From positions 1 through 64,000 of the forward strand of contig WQZP01000010.1 of the NCBI GenBank assembly GCA_009780675.1: a stretch of 64,000 nucleotides of DNA, given 5' to 3'. Below the pieces are notes generated by a model that saw only the letters and a program-made list of their open reading frames with translations, had not been told where the DNA came from and made no database searches. Every line of letters starts with the position of its first letter. Position 1 is the stretch's first letter. This stretch comes from Spirochaetaceae bacterium. GTDB taxonomy: Bacteria > Spirochaetota > Spirochaetia > CADAEX01. This document shows, piece by piece, positions 16,880 through 26,354 of the stretch. Both the position numbers and the translations under genes were made by a program.

Positions 16880-17924
16880 GATATTTTTATTATTACTATT
16901 TTTGACAATAACTCCGTTTGCTTTTTCTCAGCAATTTTATAGATCAAATAGTCTTGGAATGGAGCTTGCAAGAATATCCAGACACAGAACAGATGATTTT
17001 AAATATTTTATTGAAAAAACAAGGGTCGAGAACAGGACAGTAAAAATACTTTATAGAGAGCTTGTTCCCATAAGAGAAACTGAGCTTCATCATTCGAGCA
17101 GTGGTGTTGTTGAAAGAGAGATAATTACAGAAAATGGTATAAGAACAGAGCGGATATTTAATGGGCTACTTCTCATCAGAGAAACAATCACAAATATAAG
17201 CGATCAAACAGGCTATATAAGAGTTCATAATTATGATGCAAGGCGACTTCTTCAGGCAATAGATATATTTTCCCTTGATGGCAGGCTTCTAAGTTCAATA
17301 AGCTATGAAAGAGATTCAAGAGGAAGGCTTGCTTCTGTTATAAGAGCGATCTATCTGGAAGGTAGAGAGGTAAAAGAGGATCAAATATCAAAATTTAGAT
17401 TTGATGATAGAAATCTGCTGGATGAATGGCATGGAAATAGTGAATTAACAGGAACTTTTGCATATCATAGGGATGGCAGAATATCCGAAGTATTAAAAAC
17501 ATACAGAGGAGAAATAATATCCGAAAAAAGATATTTTTATGATCAATATCTTAATGTCAGAACAGAGGAATTTATTTTTGAAACAGGAAAAAGGATTGTA
17601 AGAGATACTACTTCTGATGGCCTTCTTACAGAAGAGATCATCCATATTGGTGAAAATTTTGTTTCAAGAACAAATGATTTTTATGATGACGATGACTTGC
17701 TTGTAAGAAGGGTAAGAGTTACTCCCAGAGGGGTTGAAAGATTTATATATGAATATTTAGATGGTGAATTAATTTCCGAAAGAATGTATTTTAATGGAGT
17801 AATATATAAAGAAACAGTTTTCCTTGAAGAAGATGTTCGTTATGAAGATTTTTTCAGAGATGGAGTAAGAGTCTTGAGAATTCATTATAGGGATAATGAA
17901 AGAACAGAAGTAGAAAGATGGTGA
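16872..17924 (+). CDS. Secreted repeat protein, YD/MORN-like, function unknown
   Basis: A 350-residue protein with a clear signal peptide (residues 1-19, ending F-A-F-S-Q). The rest is beta-rich with recurring short strands of the type F-x-Y-D-x-x-x-R-L and Y-x-x-G-x-x-I-x-E (for example Y-E-R-D-S-R-G-R-L, Y-H-R-D-G-R-I-S-E, F-Y-D-D-D-D-L-L-V-R). These are reminiscent of YD/RHS or YwqK-type repeats. I do not recognise a family. It overlaps ftsY by 8 bp and the exporter permease by 7 bp, so it is made together with secretion and lipoprotein-transport proteins and probably stays in the periplasm or envelope. Confidence 0.68.
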   Translation: MYKIFLLLLFLTITPFAFSQQFYRSNSLGMELARISRHRTDDFKYFIEKTRVENRTVKILYRELVPIRETELHHSSSGVVEREIITENGIRTERIFNGLLLIRETITNISDQTGYIRVHNYDARRLLQAIDIFSLDGRLLSSISYERDSRGRLASVIRAIYLEGREVKEDQISKFRFDDRNLLDEWHGNSELTGTFAYHRDGRISEVLKTYRGEIISEKRYFYDQYLNVRTEEFIFETGKRIVRDTTSDGLLTEEIIHIGENFVSRTNDFYDDDDLLVRRVRVTPRGVERFIYEYLDGELISERMYFNGVIYKETVFLEEDVRYEDFFRDGVRVLRIHYRDNERTEVERW

Positions 17925-19243
17925 GTAAGTGGTTTATGTTTCTTGCTGCCAGATATATATGGCCAAGAAAAGCAGATAAAAAAAATACTACTAAAATATT
18001 ATCAATACTTGGGCTTTCCGCAGGGGTTGTTACTCTTTTATCGGTAATGTCTGTAATGAATGGCCTCCAGTTTGGATTTATTAATGATATCCTTGAAATT
18101 GAGTCATATCACATTAGAATCCATAATTTTGATAATGAGAAAGGGCTGCTTGAGACTCTTGAAAACAATCCTGCAATTTTAAGTTTCGCAACATTTTATG
18201 ATACCCAGACACTGCTTCAGGGGAGAGCTTCGAGACATGACCCTGTTATGGTAAGGCTTATGAGTGAGGAGGATTTTAGACAAGATAAATCACTTATAAA
18301 GCATCTTGGCATTGGAGAAGGAGAAATCAATATTGATGAAGGTTATAACGCAATAGTAGGAGCAGAGCTTGCAAGAATTCTGCATATTCTCGTAGGAGAT
18401 ACAATAAGTCTTATATCGTTGTCTGGTACCAGCTTTGCTGCATTGCGCCCGGATACTATTGAGTTTGAAATAGTAGCTATATTCGAGTCTGGGTATTATA
18501 TTTTTGACAGAAACATGATTTTTATGTCAGACAGGCACATATCTCTTTTTGAGCATGGAAGGCCGCGCGTAGCGAATAGCGATGGCTATTATTCAGATAG
18601 CGGAAAAATAATAGGAATTAAATTACAAAACAGATTCAGGGATATTGAGACAATACTTGAAATAAAAGCCAGTCACCCTAATGTCGAAATAGTTTCATGG
18701 AGAGAATATAACAGATCTTTTTTTGGTGCTCTTCGGCTGGAAAAAATAATAATGCTTCTTTTAATCACTCTTATATTTATTGTTATAGGGGTAAATATTT
18801 TTAATTCCACAAAACGGACAGTTGCGGAAAAGCTTGAAGACATTGCTGTTTTGTATGCAATAGGGGCATCGGAAAAATCAGTAAGGAAGATTTTTCTTTT
18901 TGAAGGGATAATAATAGGTTTGATAAGCGGATTCACAGGTATTGTTTTTGGTCTTTTACTTATAATAAATATAAATGAAATATTTGTGGTTTTTAGCAAT
19001 GTAGTAACATATTTGTTTAAATGCGTTGAATTTATTGCATCTACTGCTGGTCTTTCGCACGGATTGGTTTTTACACTTTTTCCGCAAGATTATTTTTATC
19101 TTACGGAAATACCTGTCCAGATAGTATTCTCCGAAGTTGTTGCTATTTTTATTTTTGCTTTATTATCTGCTGTCTTGTCTTCATATTTTGCTTCTAAAAA
19201 AATAACAGTAGACAGACCAGCAGAATATCTGAGGTATGAATGA
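17918..19243 (+). CDS. LolC/E-type ABC transporter permease
   Basis: The 441-residue permease has the MacB/FtsX-like layout: one N-terminal span (about residues 25-48, after a W-P-R-K motif typical of LolC/E), a large periplasmic domain (about 50-270), then three C-terminal spans. The F-N-S-T-K-R-T-V-A-E-K-L-E-D-I-A-V-L-Y-A-I-G-A loop that contacts the ATPase is clear. Its operon with a LolD-like ATPase and a second permease indicates an exporter that releases lipoproteins from the inner membrane. That substrate is an inference from the family. Confidence 0.85.
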   Translation: MVSKWFMFLAARYIWPRKADKKNTTKILSILGLSAGVVTLLSVMSVMNGLQFGFINDILEIESYHIRIHNFDNEKGLLETLENNPAILSFATFYDTQTLLQGRASRHDPVMVRLMSEEDFRQDKSLIKHLGIGEGEINIDEGYNAIVGAELARILHILVGDTISLISLSGTSFAALRPDTIEFEIVAIFESGYYIFDRNMIFMSDRHISLFEHGRPRVANSDGYYSDSGKIIGIKLQNRFRDIETILEIKASHPNVEIVSWREYNRSFFGALRLEKIIMLLLITLIFIVIGVNIFNSTKRTVAEKLEDIAVLYAIGASEKSVRKIFLFEGIIIGLISGFTGIVFGLLLIININEIFVVFSNVVTYLFKCVEFIASTAGLSHGLVFTLFPQDYFYLTEIPVQIVFSEVVAIFIFALLSAVLSSYFASKKITVDRPAEYLRYE

Positions 19244-19917
19244 GTAAAATAATAGAAATTGATAAGCTTGTAAAAAAATATAAAAATGGAACCGAAGAAC
19301 TTGTTGTGCTTGATCAACTTGACCTTTCAATCGATAAGGGAAGTAAAATAATTATTACAGGCGAAAGCGGGCGGGGAAAAACCACGCTGCTAAATATTAT
19401 TGGGGGTCTTGATAGAGGAACAAGCGGAGCTGTAAATGTTTTGGGACAGAATATTGAAACATTGAGCGAAAATGAACTCTATAATTTTAGAAACAGGGTT
19501 ATGGGGTTTGTTTTCCAGTTTCATTATCTTATAAAAGAACTAACTGCTGTTGAGAATGTTATGATGCCATATTTCATCGCAGGTAATTCCAGAAAAAAAT
19601 CCATGGCCAAAGCAGAAGAGCTTTTGGAAAAAGTAAATTTAAAAGATAGAACTTCTTTTTATCCGTATCAACTTTCCGGCGGTGAAAGGCAGCGTGTAGC
19701 TGTTGCAAGGTCTCTAATAAATGACCCTCCAATAATCATTGCAGATGAACCTACAGGAAATCTTGATGAAAAAAATGCACGGATTGTTGAAGATATTTTA
19801 TTCGACCTTGTCCGGCAGCATGGGGTAACTCTTGTAATGGTTACGCATGAAATGGAACTTGCAAAAAGAGGAGATCTTATTATGAAGATCGAAAGAGGAA
19901 AACTCCATCCAATATGA
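19240..19917 (+). CDS. lolD: LolD-type ABC transporter ATP-binding protein
   Basis: A 225-residue ATPase of the LolD/MacB family. Walker A is G-E-S-G-R-G-K-T-T at 41-49 (Arg where Ser is usual). Also present are the Q-loop (F-V-F-Q-F-H-Y-L), signature L-S-G-G-E-R-Q-R, Walker B I-I-A-D-E-P-T-G-N-L-D and switch His (V-T-H-E). It energises the flanking permeases. Both ends overlap neighbours by 4 bp (ATGA). Confidence 0.9.
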   Translation: MSKIIEIDKLVKKYKNGTEELVVLDQLDLSIDKGSKIIITGESGRGKTTLLNIIGGLDRGTSGAVNVLGQNIETLSENELYNFRNRVMGFVFQFHYLIKELTAVENVMMPYFIAGNSRKKSMAKAEELLEKVNLKDRTSFYPYQLSGGERQRVAVARSLINDPPIIIADEPTGNLDEKNARIVEDILFDLVRQHGVTLVMVTHEMELAKRGDLIMKIERGKLHPI

Positions 19918-21212
19918 ACATAAAACAGACTCTCTTTCTTGCTTATAAATTCCTGACAAGCAGCAATACCGATAAAACTCTTTTCAGGCACATACGGGGA
20001 AGTATTATAGGTATTGCTTTAAGCCTTGTTCCTCTTATTGTAGTGCTTGAAGTTACTGATGGCATGATTTCAGGAATAACAAGAAGATATATAGAGTTAG
20101 GCAGCTTTCATTTTCAGGCAAGAACTCCGCGAGGCGGCAATATTGATTATGAACAGGTTATCAGTGATATTAAAAAAATCAATAGTGTTGTAAATGCTTT
20201 TACTTTTATTGAAGAAACATGCCTTGTGTATACAGTATCAGGGCGACTTGGTGTTTCACTAAGAGGACTGCCGGAAAATCTGTATGAAGAAGATAAAATG
20301 CTTAGGGAATTTCTTGTATTTACAGATGGGGAATTTGTTCTTGATAGTGATTCAATACTTTTAAGCGGCATAATAGCAGAAAAAATAAATGCAAAGGTAG
20401 GCGATGAAGTTAGAATTCTGACAGTCCACACCCCACCGGGAAGGCCACCAATACTCAGGCCAGCAAGATTTGTTTTAAAAGGGATATTTACTACTGGATA
20501 CAGAGAACTTGATGAAATAAGCGCTTATATACAATTTGAAAGAGCAGCCTCTATTTTTAGAGATACGATCCCTATTATAGGGATAAAAGTTGAAGACCCA
20601 TATAAAAATATTGGTGAGACGTTATCTATTATAAGAAACAAGCTTCCTCCCAATTTTTTTGTTAACTCATGGCATAGGATAAATTATACATTACACAGAA
20701 GTCTTGAGATAACGAAAAACCTTCTCTTTTTTATAATGATCCTTATTCTATGCGTTGCTTCTATTAATATTTCATCTACAATGATCATGATGGTTTTATC
20801 AATGAAAAAGGAGATTGCAATTCTAAAAAGCATAGGCTTTTCTCAAAAAAATATGGCGCTTACTTTTTTGCTTACAGGGTTTGGGATAGGGATAGTTGGT
20901 AGTTCTATAGGAATGGTCATAGGTATATTTATATCTTTGCATATAAATATCATATTCCGCTTTATTGAAAACATTATAAATATTTTTCTTTATGCAGGGT
21001 ATTATATAATGAGTATTTTCAGGCAAGCAGATTTTTCTCCATTTAATCTTATTGCTTCTGGATACTATCTTGAGGAAATACCTATAGTGCTTGATTATAC
21101 AGAGCTTGTTTTGGTTTTTTGTATATCGCTTTTGCTTTCAGTTTTAGCTTCGTTTTTGCCTGCGTATAAGGCTGGGGCTATAAGGCCTATTGAGATAATA
21201 CAAAAAAGCTAA
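19914..21212 (+). CDS. LolC/E-type ABC transporter permease, second subunit
   Basis: A 432-residue permease with the same layout as the gene at 17918: one early span (about 26-50), a periplasmic domain, and three late spans. The cytoplasmic coupling segment reads S-M-K-K-E-I-A-I-L-K-S-I-G-F-S. The two permeases differ enough to be a heteromeric LolC plus LolE pair. The last gene of the coupled run; after it comes a 104-bp gap with a small dispersed repeat. Confidence 0.85.
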   Translation: MNIKQTLFLAYKFLTSSNTDKTLFRHIRGSIIGIALSLVPLIVVLEVTDGMISGITRRYIELGSFHFQARTPRGGNIDYEQVISDIKKINSVVNAFTFIEETCLVYTVSGRLGVSLRGLPENLYEEDKMLREFLVFTDGEFVLDSDSILLSGIIAEKINAKVGDEVRILTVHTPPGRPPILRPARFVLKGIFTTGYRELDEISAYIQFERAASIFRDTIPIIGIKVEDPYKNIGETLSIIRNKLPPNFFVNSWHRINYTLHRSLEITKNLLFFIMILILCVASINISSTMIMMVLSMKKEIAILKSIGFSQKNMALTFLLTGFGIGIVGSSIGMVIGIFISLHINIIFRFIENIINIFLYAGYYIMSIFRQADFSPFNLIASGYYLEEIPIVLDYTELVLVFCISLLLSVLASFLPAYKAGAIRPIEIIQKS

Positions 21213-21218
21213 AAAAAG

Positions 21219-21260
21219 TTTGCGGAGTATTACGCAAAGCCACCAAGTCGCTAGCGCTTT
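21219..21260. repeat. Dispersed intergenic repeat copy 1
   Basis: The stretch holds the inverted repeat TTTGCG (21219-21224) / CGCAAA (21233-21238). It shares ACGCAAAGCC and a C-G-C-T-A then G-C-G-C block with 59598-59627 in the reverse orientation. Both copies lie just behind genes. Likely a degenerate intergenic repeat rather than a gene. Confidence 0.4.
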
Positions 21261-21281
21261 TGTGTGAAGTTATTACACTTA

Positions 21282-21310
21282 TAGACAACTACAATTAAAA
21301 ACAGTAGTAT
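21282..21310 (+). promoter_or_regulatory. Promoter of mcsA-mcsB-clpC, leaderless layout
   Basis: TAGACA (21282-21287), a 17-nt spacer and TAGTAT (21305-21310) are followed after 6 nt by the mcsA ATG (21317). No Shine-Dalgarno is present. No CtsR-type operator is obvious. Confidence 0.5.
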
Positions 21311-21316
21311 ATAACA

Positions 21317-21829
21317 ATGAAATGTGATATTTGTGGCAAAAATAGGGCTGTGATCCATATCCAACAGGTTGCTGGAAATGAAGAAATCAATATAAATATC
21401 TGTGGAAAATGTGCAAAAGAGAAAGGCCTTACAATAAACAACACAGAACTTAATGTAAATTTGAAAAATCTCCTTAAAAGCTTTGCAGAAATAAAAAAAG
21501 CTGTTGTAGAAAAAGATTTTGTAAAAATGTGTTATGTGTGCGGCAAAACTCTGGAAGATCTAAAAAAAACAGAAAAAGCAGGCTGCCCCGAGTGTTACAG
21601 AGAATTTAGCAAATATATAACTTCATTTTTGAAAACAAATGCAAGATCTGCCGAACATAAAGGCAAATACCCTTTTAAAATAAATATTTTAAGCCAAAGA
21701 ATGAAAAAAATAAATAATCTTCAATTATTGTTGAATCAGGCTGTAAAAAATGAGCATTTTGAAGAAGCTGCTTATTTACGGGATAAAATAAAATTAATGG
21801 AAAAACAGCTGGGAAAAGATGGTAGATAG
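21317..21829 (+). CDS. mcsA: McsA-like zinc-binding protein with UVR motif
   Basis: A 170-residue protein with two zinc modules (C-D-I-C at 3-6 with C-G-K-C; then C-Y-V-C with C-P-E-C near 75-98). The C-terminal UVR motif reads L-L-N-Q-A-V-K-N-E-H-F-E-E-A-A-Y-L-R-D-K-I. In Firmicutes McsA activates the arginine kinase McsB and works with ClpC in protein quality control. Gene order mcsA-mcsB-clpC is kept here; ctsR is missing. It overlaps mcsB by 11 bp. Confidence 0.88.
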   Translation: MKCDICGKNRAVIHIQQVAGNEEININICGKCAKEKGLTINNTELNVNLKNLLKSFAEIKKAVVEKDFVKMCYVCGKTLEDLKKTEKAGCPECYREFSKYITSFLKTNARSAEHKGKYPFKINILSQRMKKINNLQLLLNQAVKNEHFEEAAYLRDKIKLMEKQLGKDGR

Positions 21830-22862
21830 CAACTTTAAAATCAATCCAAGCGGTTGGTTTAGCAAAGAAGGCCCTGAAAACGATGTAGTTATATCAAGCT
21901 GGATAACCCTCAAACGTAACATCGAAGGGATTGTTTTTCCCGATAAAATGGATAAAAAAGATTCAGATTACCTTTTTACTGAAATTTTCAGAGTTGTAAA
22001 AAATATGTATGGCTTTCGCTACTATAACCTTAATAGCTTAAAAATAATTGAAAAACAGATACTTGCAGAACGTAATTATATAAAAACAGGCGCTTCTCCA
22101 GATAAAGAACAATCGATTTTAATTAAGGATAATGAAGAAGTTCTTGTTGTTTTTAATGAAAATGATCATATAAAAATTAAAAGCATAAAAAGCGGCCTTA
22201 ATTTGCGAAAAGCATATAACTGCTGCAATGAGCTCGATAATATTTTTGATGAAAAGTTTAAATTTGCCTTTTCTTTACAATTTGGGTATCTTACGTCTGA
22301 TATATCTTCCTCTGGAACAGGGATGAGCGCATCTGCAATGTTGTTTTTGCCAGCAATAAGACGTGCAGGCAAAATAGATAAAACACTTGCTGAAATAATG
22401 CGCGCAGGCCTTTCTGTAAGAGGTTTTACAGGAGAAAAAAACTCCTGCGAAGATTCTCTGGGGGATTTATATATTATTAATAATCAGTTTTCTATAGGAA
22501 AAAGTGAAGAGGAATTCATAGCACAACTTGAAGGTATAACAGATATTATCTCTAATTACGAACGGGAAACACGTAATATACTTATAGAAAATGATAGAGC
22601 TAATATTGAAGATGAAATTTTCAGAGCAAAGGGGATCCTTGAAAACTGCAGAAAAATCAGTTTAATGGAGGCTATAAGGCACCTTTCATCTATAAAATTA
22701 GGAAAATATTACAATTTAATAGATAAAAGTATAACATATTCTCAATTAAATTGTTTATTATTACAAATACAGAGGTCTCATATAAAAAGTATTGAGGACT
22801 ATTCTGATGAAGATATAGCAAGAGCAGAATACATTAGGAATAACTTATTAAGGACTAGATAA
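21819..22862 (+). CDS. mcsB: McsB-family protein, probable pseudokinase
   Basis: The 347-residue protein aligns over its whole length with the protein arginine kinase McsB, but most catalytic positions have changed. The ATP-binding S-S-R-x-R-L-A-R-N is SSWITLKRN at 26-34. N-E-E-D-H is N-E-N-D-H at 113-117. The stretch that reads S-C-P-T-N-x-G-T-G-L-R-A-S in active enzymes is S-D-I-S-S-S-G-T-G-M-S-A-S at 160-172, losing both the conserved Cys and Arg. V-R-G-x-x-G-E and the N-Q-x-x-x-G-K-S block remain, the latter after a small insertion. The C-terminal D-E-D-I-A-R-A keeps part of the phospho-arginine-binding R-D-x-x-R-A motif. A scaffold or adaptor for ClpC is more likely than an arginine kinase. 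Confidence 0.85.
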   Translation: MVDSNFKINPSGWFSKEGPENDVVISSWITLKRNIEGIVFPDKMDKKDSDYLFTEIFRVVKNMYGFRYYNLNSLKIIEKQILAERNYIKTGASPDKEQSILIKDNEEVLVVFNENDHIKIKSIKSGLNLRKAYNCCNELDNIFDEKFKFAFSLQFGYLTSDISSSGTGMSASAMLFLPAIRRAGKIDKTLAEIMRAGLSVRGFTGEKNSCEDSLGDLYIINNQFSIGKSEEEFIAQLEGITDIISNYERETRNILIENDRANIEDEIFRAKGILENCRKISLMEAIRHLSSIKLGKYYNLIDKSITYSQLNCLLLQIQRSHIKSIEDYSDEDIARAEYIRNNLLRTR

Positions 22863-25312
22863 TGTTTAAAGGACTAACTAAAAGAGCTCAAAAGGTGCTT
22901 GCTCTTATTGCACAGGAAGAAGCCAAAAGGTTCCATGCCGATCAACTTTTACCAGAACATATTATACTTGCGCTTATCAAAGAGGGAGAAGGGCAGGGAT
23001 TAAAAGTATTAAAAAAATTTAATATTGAACCTGCGCAATTACAGGTTGAAATTGAAAATAACATATTTAAAAACAGGGGTGGTTTTCTTCTTGGAGATGT
23101 ACCTCTTTCAAAAAGAGGGAGAAAAGTTCTTGAAAATTCTGCTGAAGAAGCTAAAAAATTCAGTCACGAATATATTGGAACAGAACACCTTCTCCTTGCA
23201 GCAGCAAATGAACCTGGAAGCATTGTTTCAATGTTTCTTACAGGCAAAGGCATTACACCTGAAATATTAAGAGACGCAATTTCAGAGATGTCTGAAATAT
23301 CAAAGTTAGATAATAAAGCAGGCAAACAAGTTCCTATTACAAAAAAAACTACTACTCCAGGTGGAAAAAATACACCGTTATTAAATGAATTTTCCAGAGA
23401 TCTTACAGAAATGGCAGCAACAGGCCGATTAGACCCTGTAATTGGGCGTGAAAGGGAAATTGGCAGAGTTATACAGATACTTGCCCGCAGAACTAAAAAT
23501 AACCCCATACTGCTTGGAGAACCAGGCGTAGGAAAAACAGCAATTGTTGAAGGGCTTGCATTAAGAATAGCTTCATCCAAAGTTCCGGATATTCTTCTCT
23601 CTAAAAGAGTAATGGTTTTAGACCTTGCTTCGGTAATTGCAGGTACCAAATATAGAGGGGAATTTGAAGAGCGGTTAAAGCGCATAATGAAGGAAATAAA
23701 ATCAGCAGCTGATATTATACTCTTTATTGATGAGATACACACTATTGTAGGCGCAGGGGGCGCAGAAGGGGCAATAGATGCTTCGAATATGTTAAAACCT
23801 GCATTATCCCGCAGCGAGATCCAGTGTATTGGCGCAACAACTTTAAACGAATATAGAAGAAATATTGAAAGAGATGCTGCTCTTGAAAGGAGATTTCAGC
23901 CTATTCTTGTTGAAGAACCAGCATTTGATGAAACAATTGAAATACTTGAAGGGATAAAAAAATACTATGAGAATTTTCATAATGTAACATATAGCGGAGA
24001 AGCTGTAAAAACTGTAGTAAAACTCGCATCAAGGTATATTACAGACAGGCTTATGCCAGATAAAGCAATAGATATACTTGATGAAGCAGGGGCGCGTAAA
24101 AGAATAGCTGTAAGGGAAAAGCCAGAAGAACTTGATAATCTCAATAAATTACTTGATGACCTTAATGCAGAAAAAAGAACTTATGTTAATAGTCAGGATT
24201 ATGAAAAAGCTGCTTCTGTGCGCGATAAAATAAATAATCTCAGGGAAGAGAAAGACCTTATTGAGTCATCATGGAAAGAAGTTGTAAAAGTAAAGCAAAA
24301 TCTTATTGATGAAACAGATATCCATAAAGTTCTTGCAGAAATAACAGGAATTCCATTATCTCATATTGCGGAAGATGAGTCAGAAAAACTTCTTAAAATC
24401 GAAGACCATCTGCATAAAACAGTAATAGGCCAGGAAGATGCAATAAAAGCAATATCTTCTTCGATAAGAAGAAGGAGAGCAGGAATTTCTTCTCATGCAA
24501 AACCACTTGGCTCTTTTATATTTCTTGGGCCAACAGGTGTTGGAAAAACACTTCTTGGAAAAACACTTGCGGAATTCCTTTTTGGGACCCAGGAGGCTCT
24601 CATAAGGATTGATATGTCTGATTATATGGAAAAACATAATTCATCCCGTCTTGTGGGTTCTCCGCCTGGTTATATTGGTTATGATCAGGGGGGCGTATTA
24701 ACAGAAAAGGTTAGAAGAAAACCATATTGCGTAGTGCTTTTTGATGAAATTGAAAAAGCGCACCCAGATGTATTTAATCTTTTACTTCAGATACTTGAAG
24801 AGGGTGAAATACAGGATAACCTTGGTCACAGAGTCTCTTTCCGGAATGCTGTAGTTATTATGACTTCGAATGCAGGAGCAAGAGATATATCTACTGGTTT
24901 TTCGCTTGGCTTTAAAAATAGTACAGAGATAACTTATGCAGAGATAAAATCATCAGCCCTTAATGAGCTTAAAAGGATATTCAGGCCGGAATTTCTTAAC
25001 AGAGTAGATGAAATAGTGGTTTTTGAAAGTCTTAGTAAAGAGCAGATGAGGATGATATGCGATAATATGATCAAAGAACTTGAAAAAAGGCTTTCCGAAA
25101 GGCACATTGGAATAAAAATTACAGAGGGTGCAAAAGATTATCTGATTGAGAAGGGATGGGATTCAAGATATGGCGCGCGTCCTTTAAGAAGAGTTATACA
25201 AAACGAAATTGAAGACCAGCTTTCAGTGATGGTTATTGCAGGAGAAATAAAGAGTCAATCTACTGCTGTTGTTGATTATGAAGATAGTAAAATTATTATA
25301 CATAAGGAATAA
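22862..25312 (+). CDS. clpC: ClpC-type AAA+ unfoldase
   Basis: The 816-residue Hsp100 ATPase feeds proteins to ClpP. It has the duplicated Clp N-domain (1-145), first AAA domain with GEPGVGKT at 219-226, a middle UVR-containing domain near 410-450 (Y-E-K-A-A-S-V-R-D-K-I), and a second AAA domain with G-P-T-G-V-G-K-T around 560 and I-R-I-D-M-S-D-Y. The middle domain marks it as ClpC rather than ClpA or ClpB. Start and mcsB stop overlap by 1 nt (TAATG). All motor residues I can check are intact, in contrast to its McsB neighbour. Confidence 0.96.
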   Translation: MFKGLTKRAQKVLALIAQEEAKRFHADQLLPEHIILALIKEGEGQGLKVLKKFNIEPAQLQVEIENNIFKNRGGFLLGDVPLSKRGRKVLENSAEEAKKFSHEYIGTEHLLLAAANEPGSIVSMFLTGKGITPEILRDAISEMSEISKLDNKAGKQVPITKKTTTPGGKNTPLLNEFSRDLTEMAATGRLDPVIGREREIGRVIQILARRTKNNPILLGEPGVGKTAIVEGLALRIASSKVPDILLSKRVMVLDLASVIAGTKYRGEFEERLKRIMKEIKSAADIILFIDEIHTIVGAGGAEGAIDASNMLKPALSRSEIQCIGATTLNEYRRNIERDAALERRFQPILVEEPAFDETIEILEGIKKYYENFHNVTYSGEAVKTVVKLASRYITDRLMPDKAIDILDEAGARKRIAVREKPEELDNLNKLLDDLNAEKRTYVNSQDYEKAASVRDKINNLREEKDLIESSWKEVVKVKQNLIDETDIHKVLAEITGIPLSHIAEDESEKLLKIEDHLHKTVIGQEDAIKAISSSIRRRRAGISSHAKPLGSFIFLGPTGVGKTLLGKTLAEFLFGTQEALIRIDMSDYMEKHNSSRLVGSPPGYIGYDQGGVLTEKVRRKPYCVVLFDEIEKAHPDVFNLLLQILEEGEIQDNLGHRVSFRNAVVIMTSNAGARDISTGFSLGFKNSTEITYAEIKSSALNELKRIFRPEFLNRVDEIVVFESLSKEQMRMICDNMIKELEKRLSERHIGIKITEGAKDYLIEKGWDSRYGARPLRRVIQNEIEDQLSVMVIAGEIKSQSTAVVDYEDSKIIIHKE

Positions 25313-25318
25313 TTTTGC

Positions 25319-25345
25319 TTGATAAAAGGAACATGAGTTTATATT
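25319..25345 (+). promoter_or_regulatory. Possible rnz promoter, near-leaderless
   Basis: TTGATA (25319-25324), a short 15-nt spacer and TATATT (25340-25345) lie 9 nt before the rnz ATG at 25355. There is no purine-rich ribosome-binding site in front of that ATG. Confidence 0.35.
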
Positions 25346-25354
25346 CTTAGTGAA

Positions 25355-26290
25355 ATGAATGTAGAACTTTTTGTGCTGGGATGTAGTGGTATGATGCCTT
25401 TGCCGGGTCGTTACCTTACATCTGTTCTTTTAAGAAGAGATGGAGAGTTGTTTCTCTTTGATTGTGGTGAAGCAACACAAATTTCCCTTAAAAAATTGAA
25501 TTTAAAGTGGAAAAAAATATCGGTTATATTGATATCACATATGCATGCAGATCATGTGACAGGCTTGCCTGGTATGTTGATGCTTTCGTCACAAGTTGAG
25601 CGAGATGATCCTTTGTATATTATTGGCCCACCGAAATTGAGTGAATATATCGAAGCAAACAGGCGAATTCTTGATATGTATATTAATTATAAAATTGAAG
25701 TGATAGAAGTCCCACAGGGTCAGGCTGGTACTGTTTTTAAAGGTGATGGGTATTATATAAATGCATTTCCTCTTAACCATACTAAACCATGTCTTGGTTA
25801 TTCGTTTATAGAAGAAGAAAGGCCAGGGATTTTTTATCCTGAAAAAGCTTTGGAATTGAATATTCCCAAGGGGAATCTTTGGTCTAAGCTTCAAAAAGGG
25901 GATTCTGTTGAACTTGAAGGGGGAAGAGTAATTACCTCTAATATGGTTACCGGTGAAAAGCGGAGTGGAAGGAAATTTTCTTTTGTTACTGATACAACTT
26001 TTTCTCCTAATATAATGCCAAATGTTAAAGATTCTGATATATTTATTTGTGAGGGAATGTTTACAGAAGAACTTGTTGAAAGCGCTGCTGAAAAAAAGCA
26101 TCTTACAGCAAAGCAGGCAGCAGAAATTGCTCTTAATGCTGGTGGAATTGGTAATCTTGGGCTTATCCATTATAGTCCAAGGTATAATGATAAGGAACTG
26201 GTTAAGCTTCTGGAAGAAGCAAAAGCTGTTTTTCCCAATACATTTCTTACAAGAGACAGACAGATAATAAATATGAAAAATAAAGATTAA
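25355..26290 (+). CDS. rnz: Ribonuclease Z (tRNA 3' processing)
   Basis: A 311-residue metallo-beta-lactamase-fold nuclease that trims tRNA 3' trailers. The zinc motif S-H-M-H-A-D-H at 61-67 follows F-D-C-G-E-A-T-Q-I, a stretch specific to the RNase Z/ElaC group. Later metal ligands are in N-H-T-K-P-C-L-G-Y, T-D-T-T-F and I-H-Y-S-P-R-Y near the C-terminus. Length and motif order are those of the short bacterial enzyme. Confidence 0.93.
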   Translation: MNVELFVLGCSGMMPLPGRYLTSVLLRRDGELFLFDCGEATQISLKKLNLKWKKISVILISHMHADHVTGLPGMLMLSSQVERDDPLYIIGPPKLSEYIEANRRILDMYINYKIEVIEVPQGQAGTVFKGDGYYINAFPLNHTKPCLGYSFIEEERPGIFYPEKALELNIPKGNLWSKLQKGDSVELEGGRVITSNMVTGEKRSGRKFSFVTDTTFSPNIMPNVKDSDIFICEGMFTEELVESAAEKKHLTAKQAAEIALNAGGIGNLGLIHYSPRYNDKELVKLLEEAKAVFPNTFLTRDRQIINMKNKD

Positions 26291-26354
26291 TATATAAGCC
26301 TGTCTATAATGTAGACCGGACAATATCAAATTTTGTTGGAGGTATCAATAAAAA

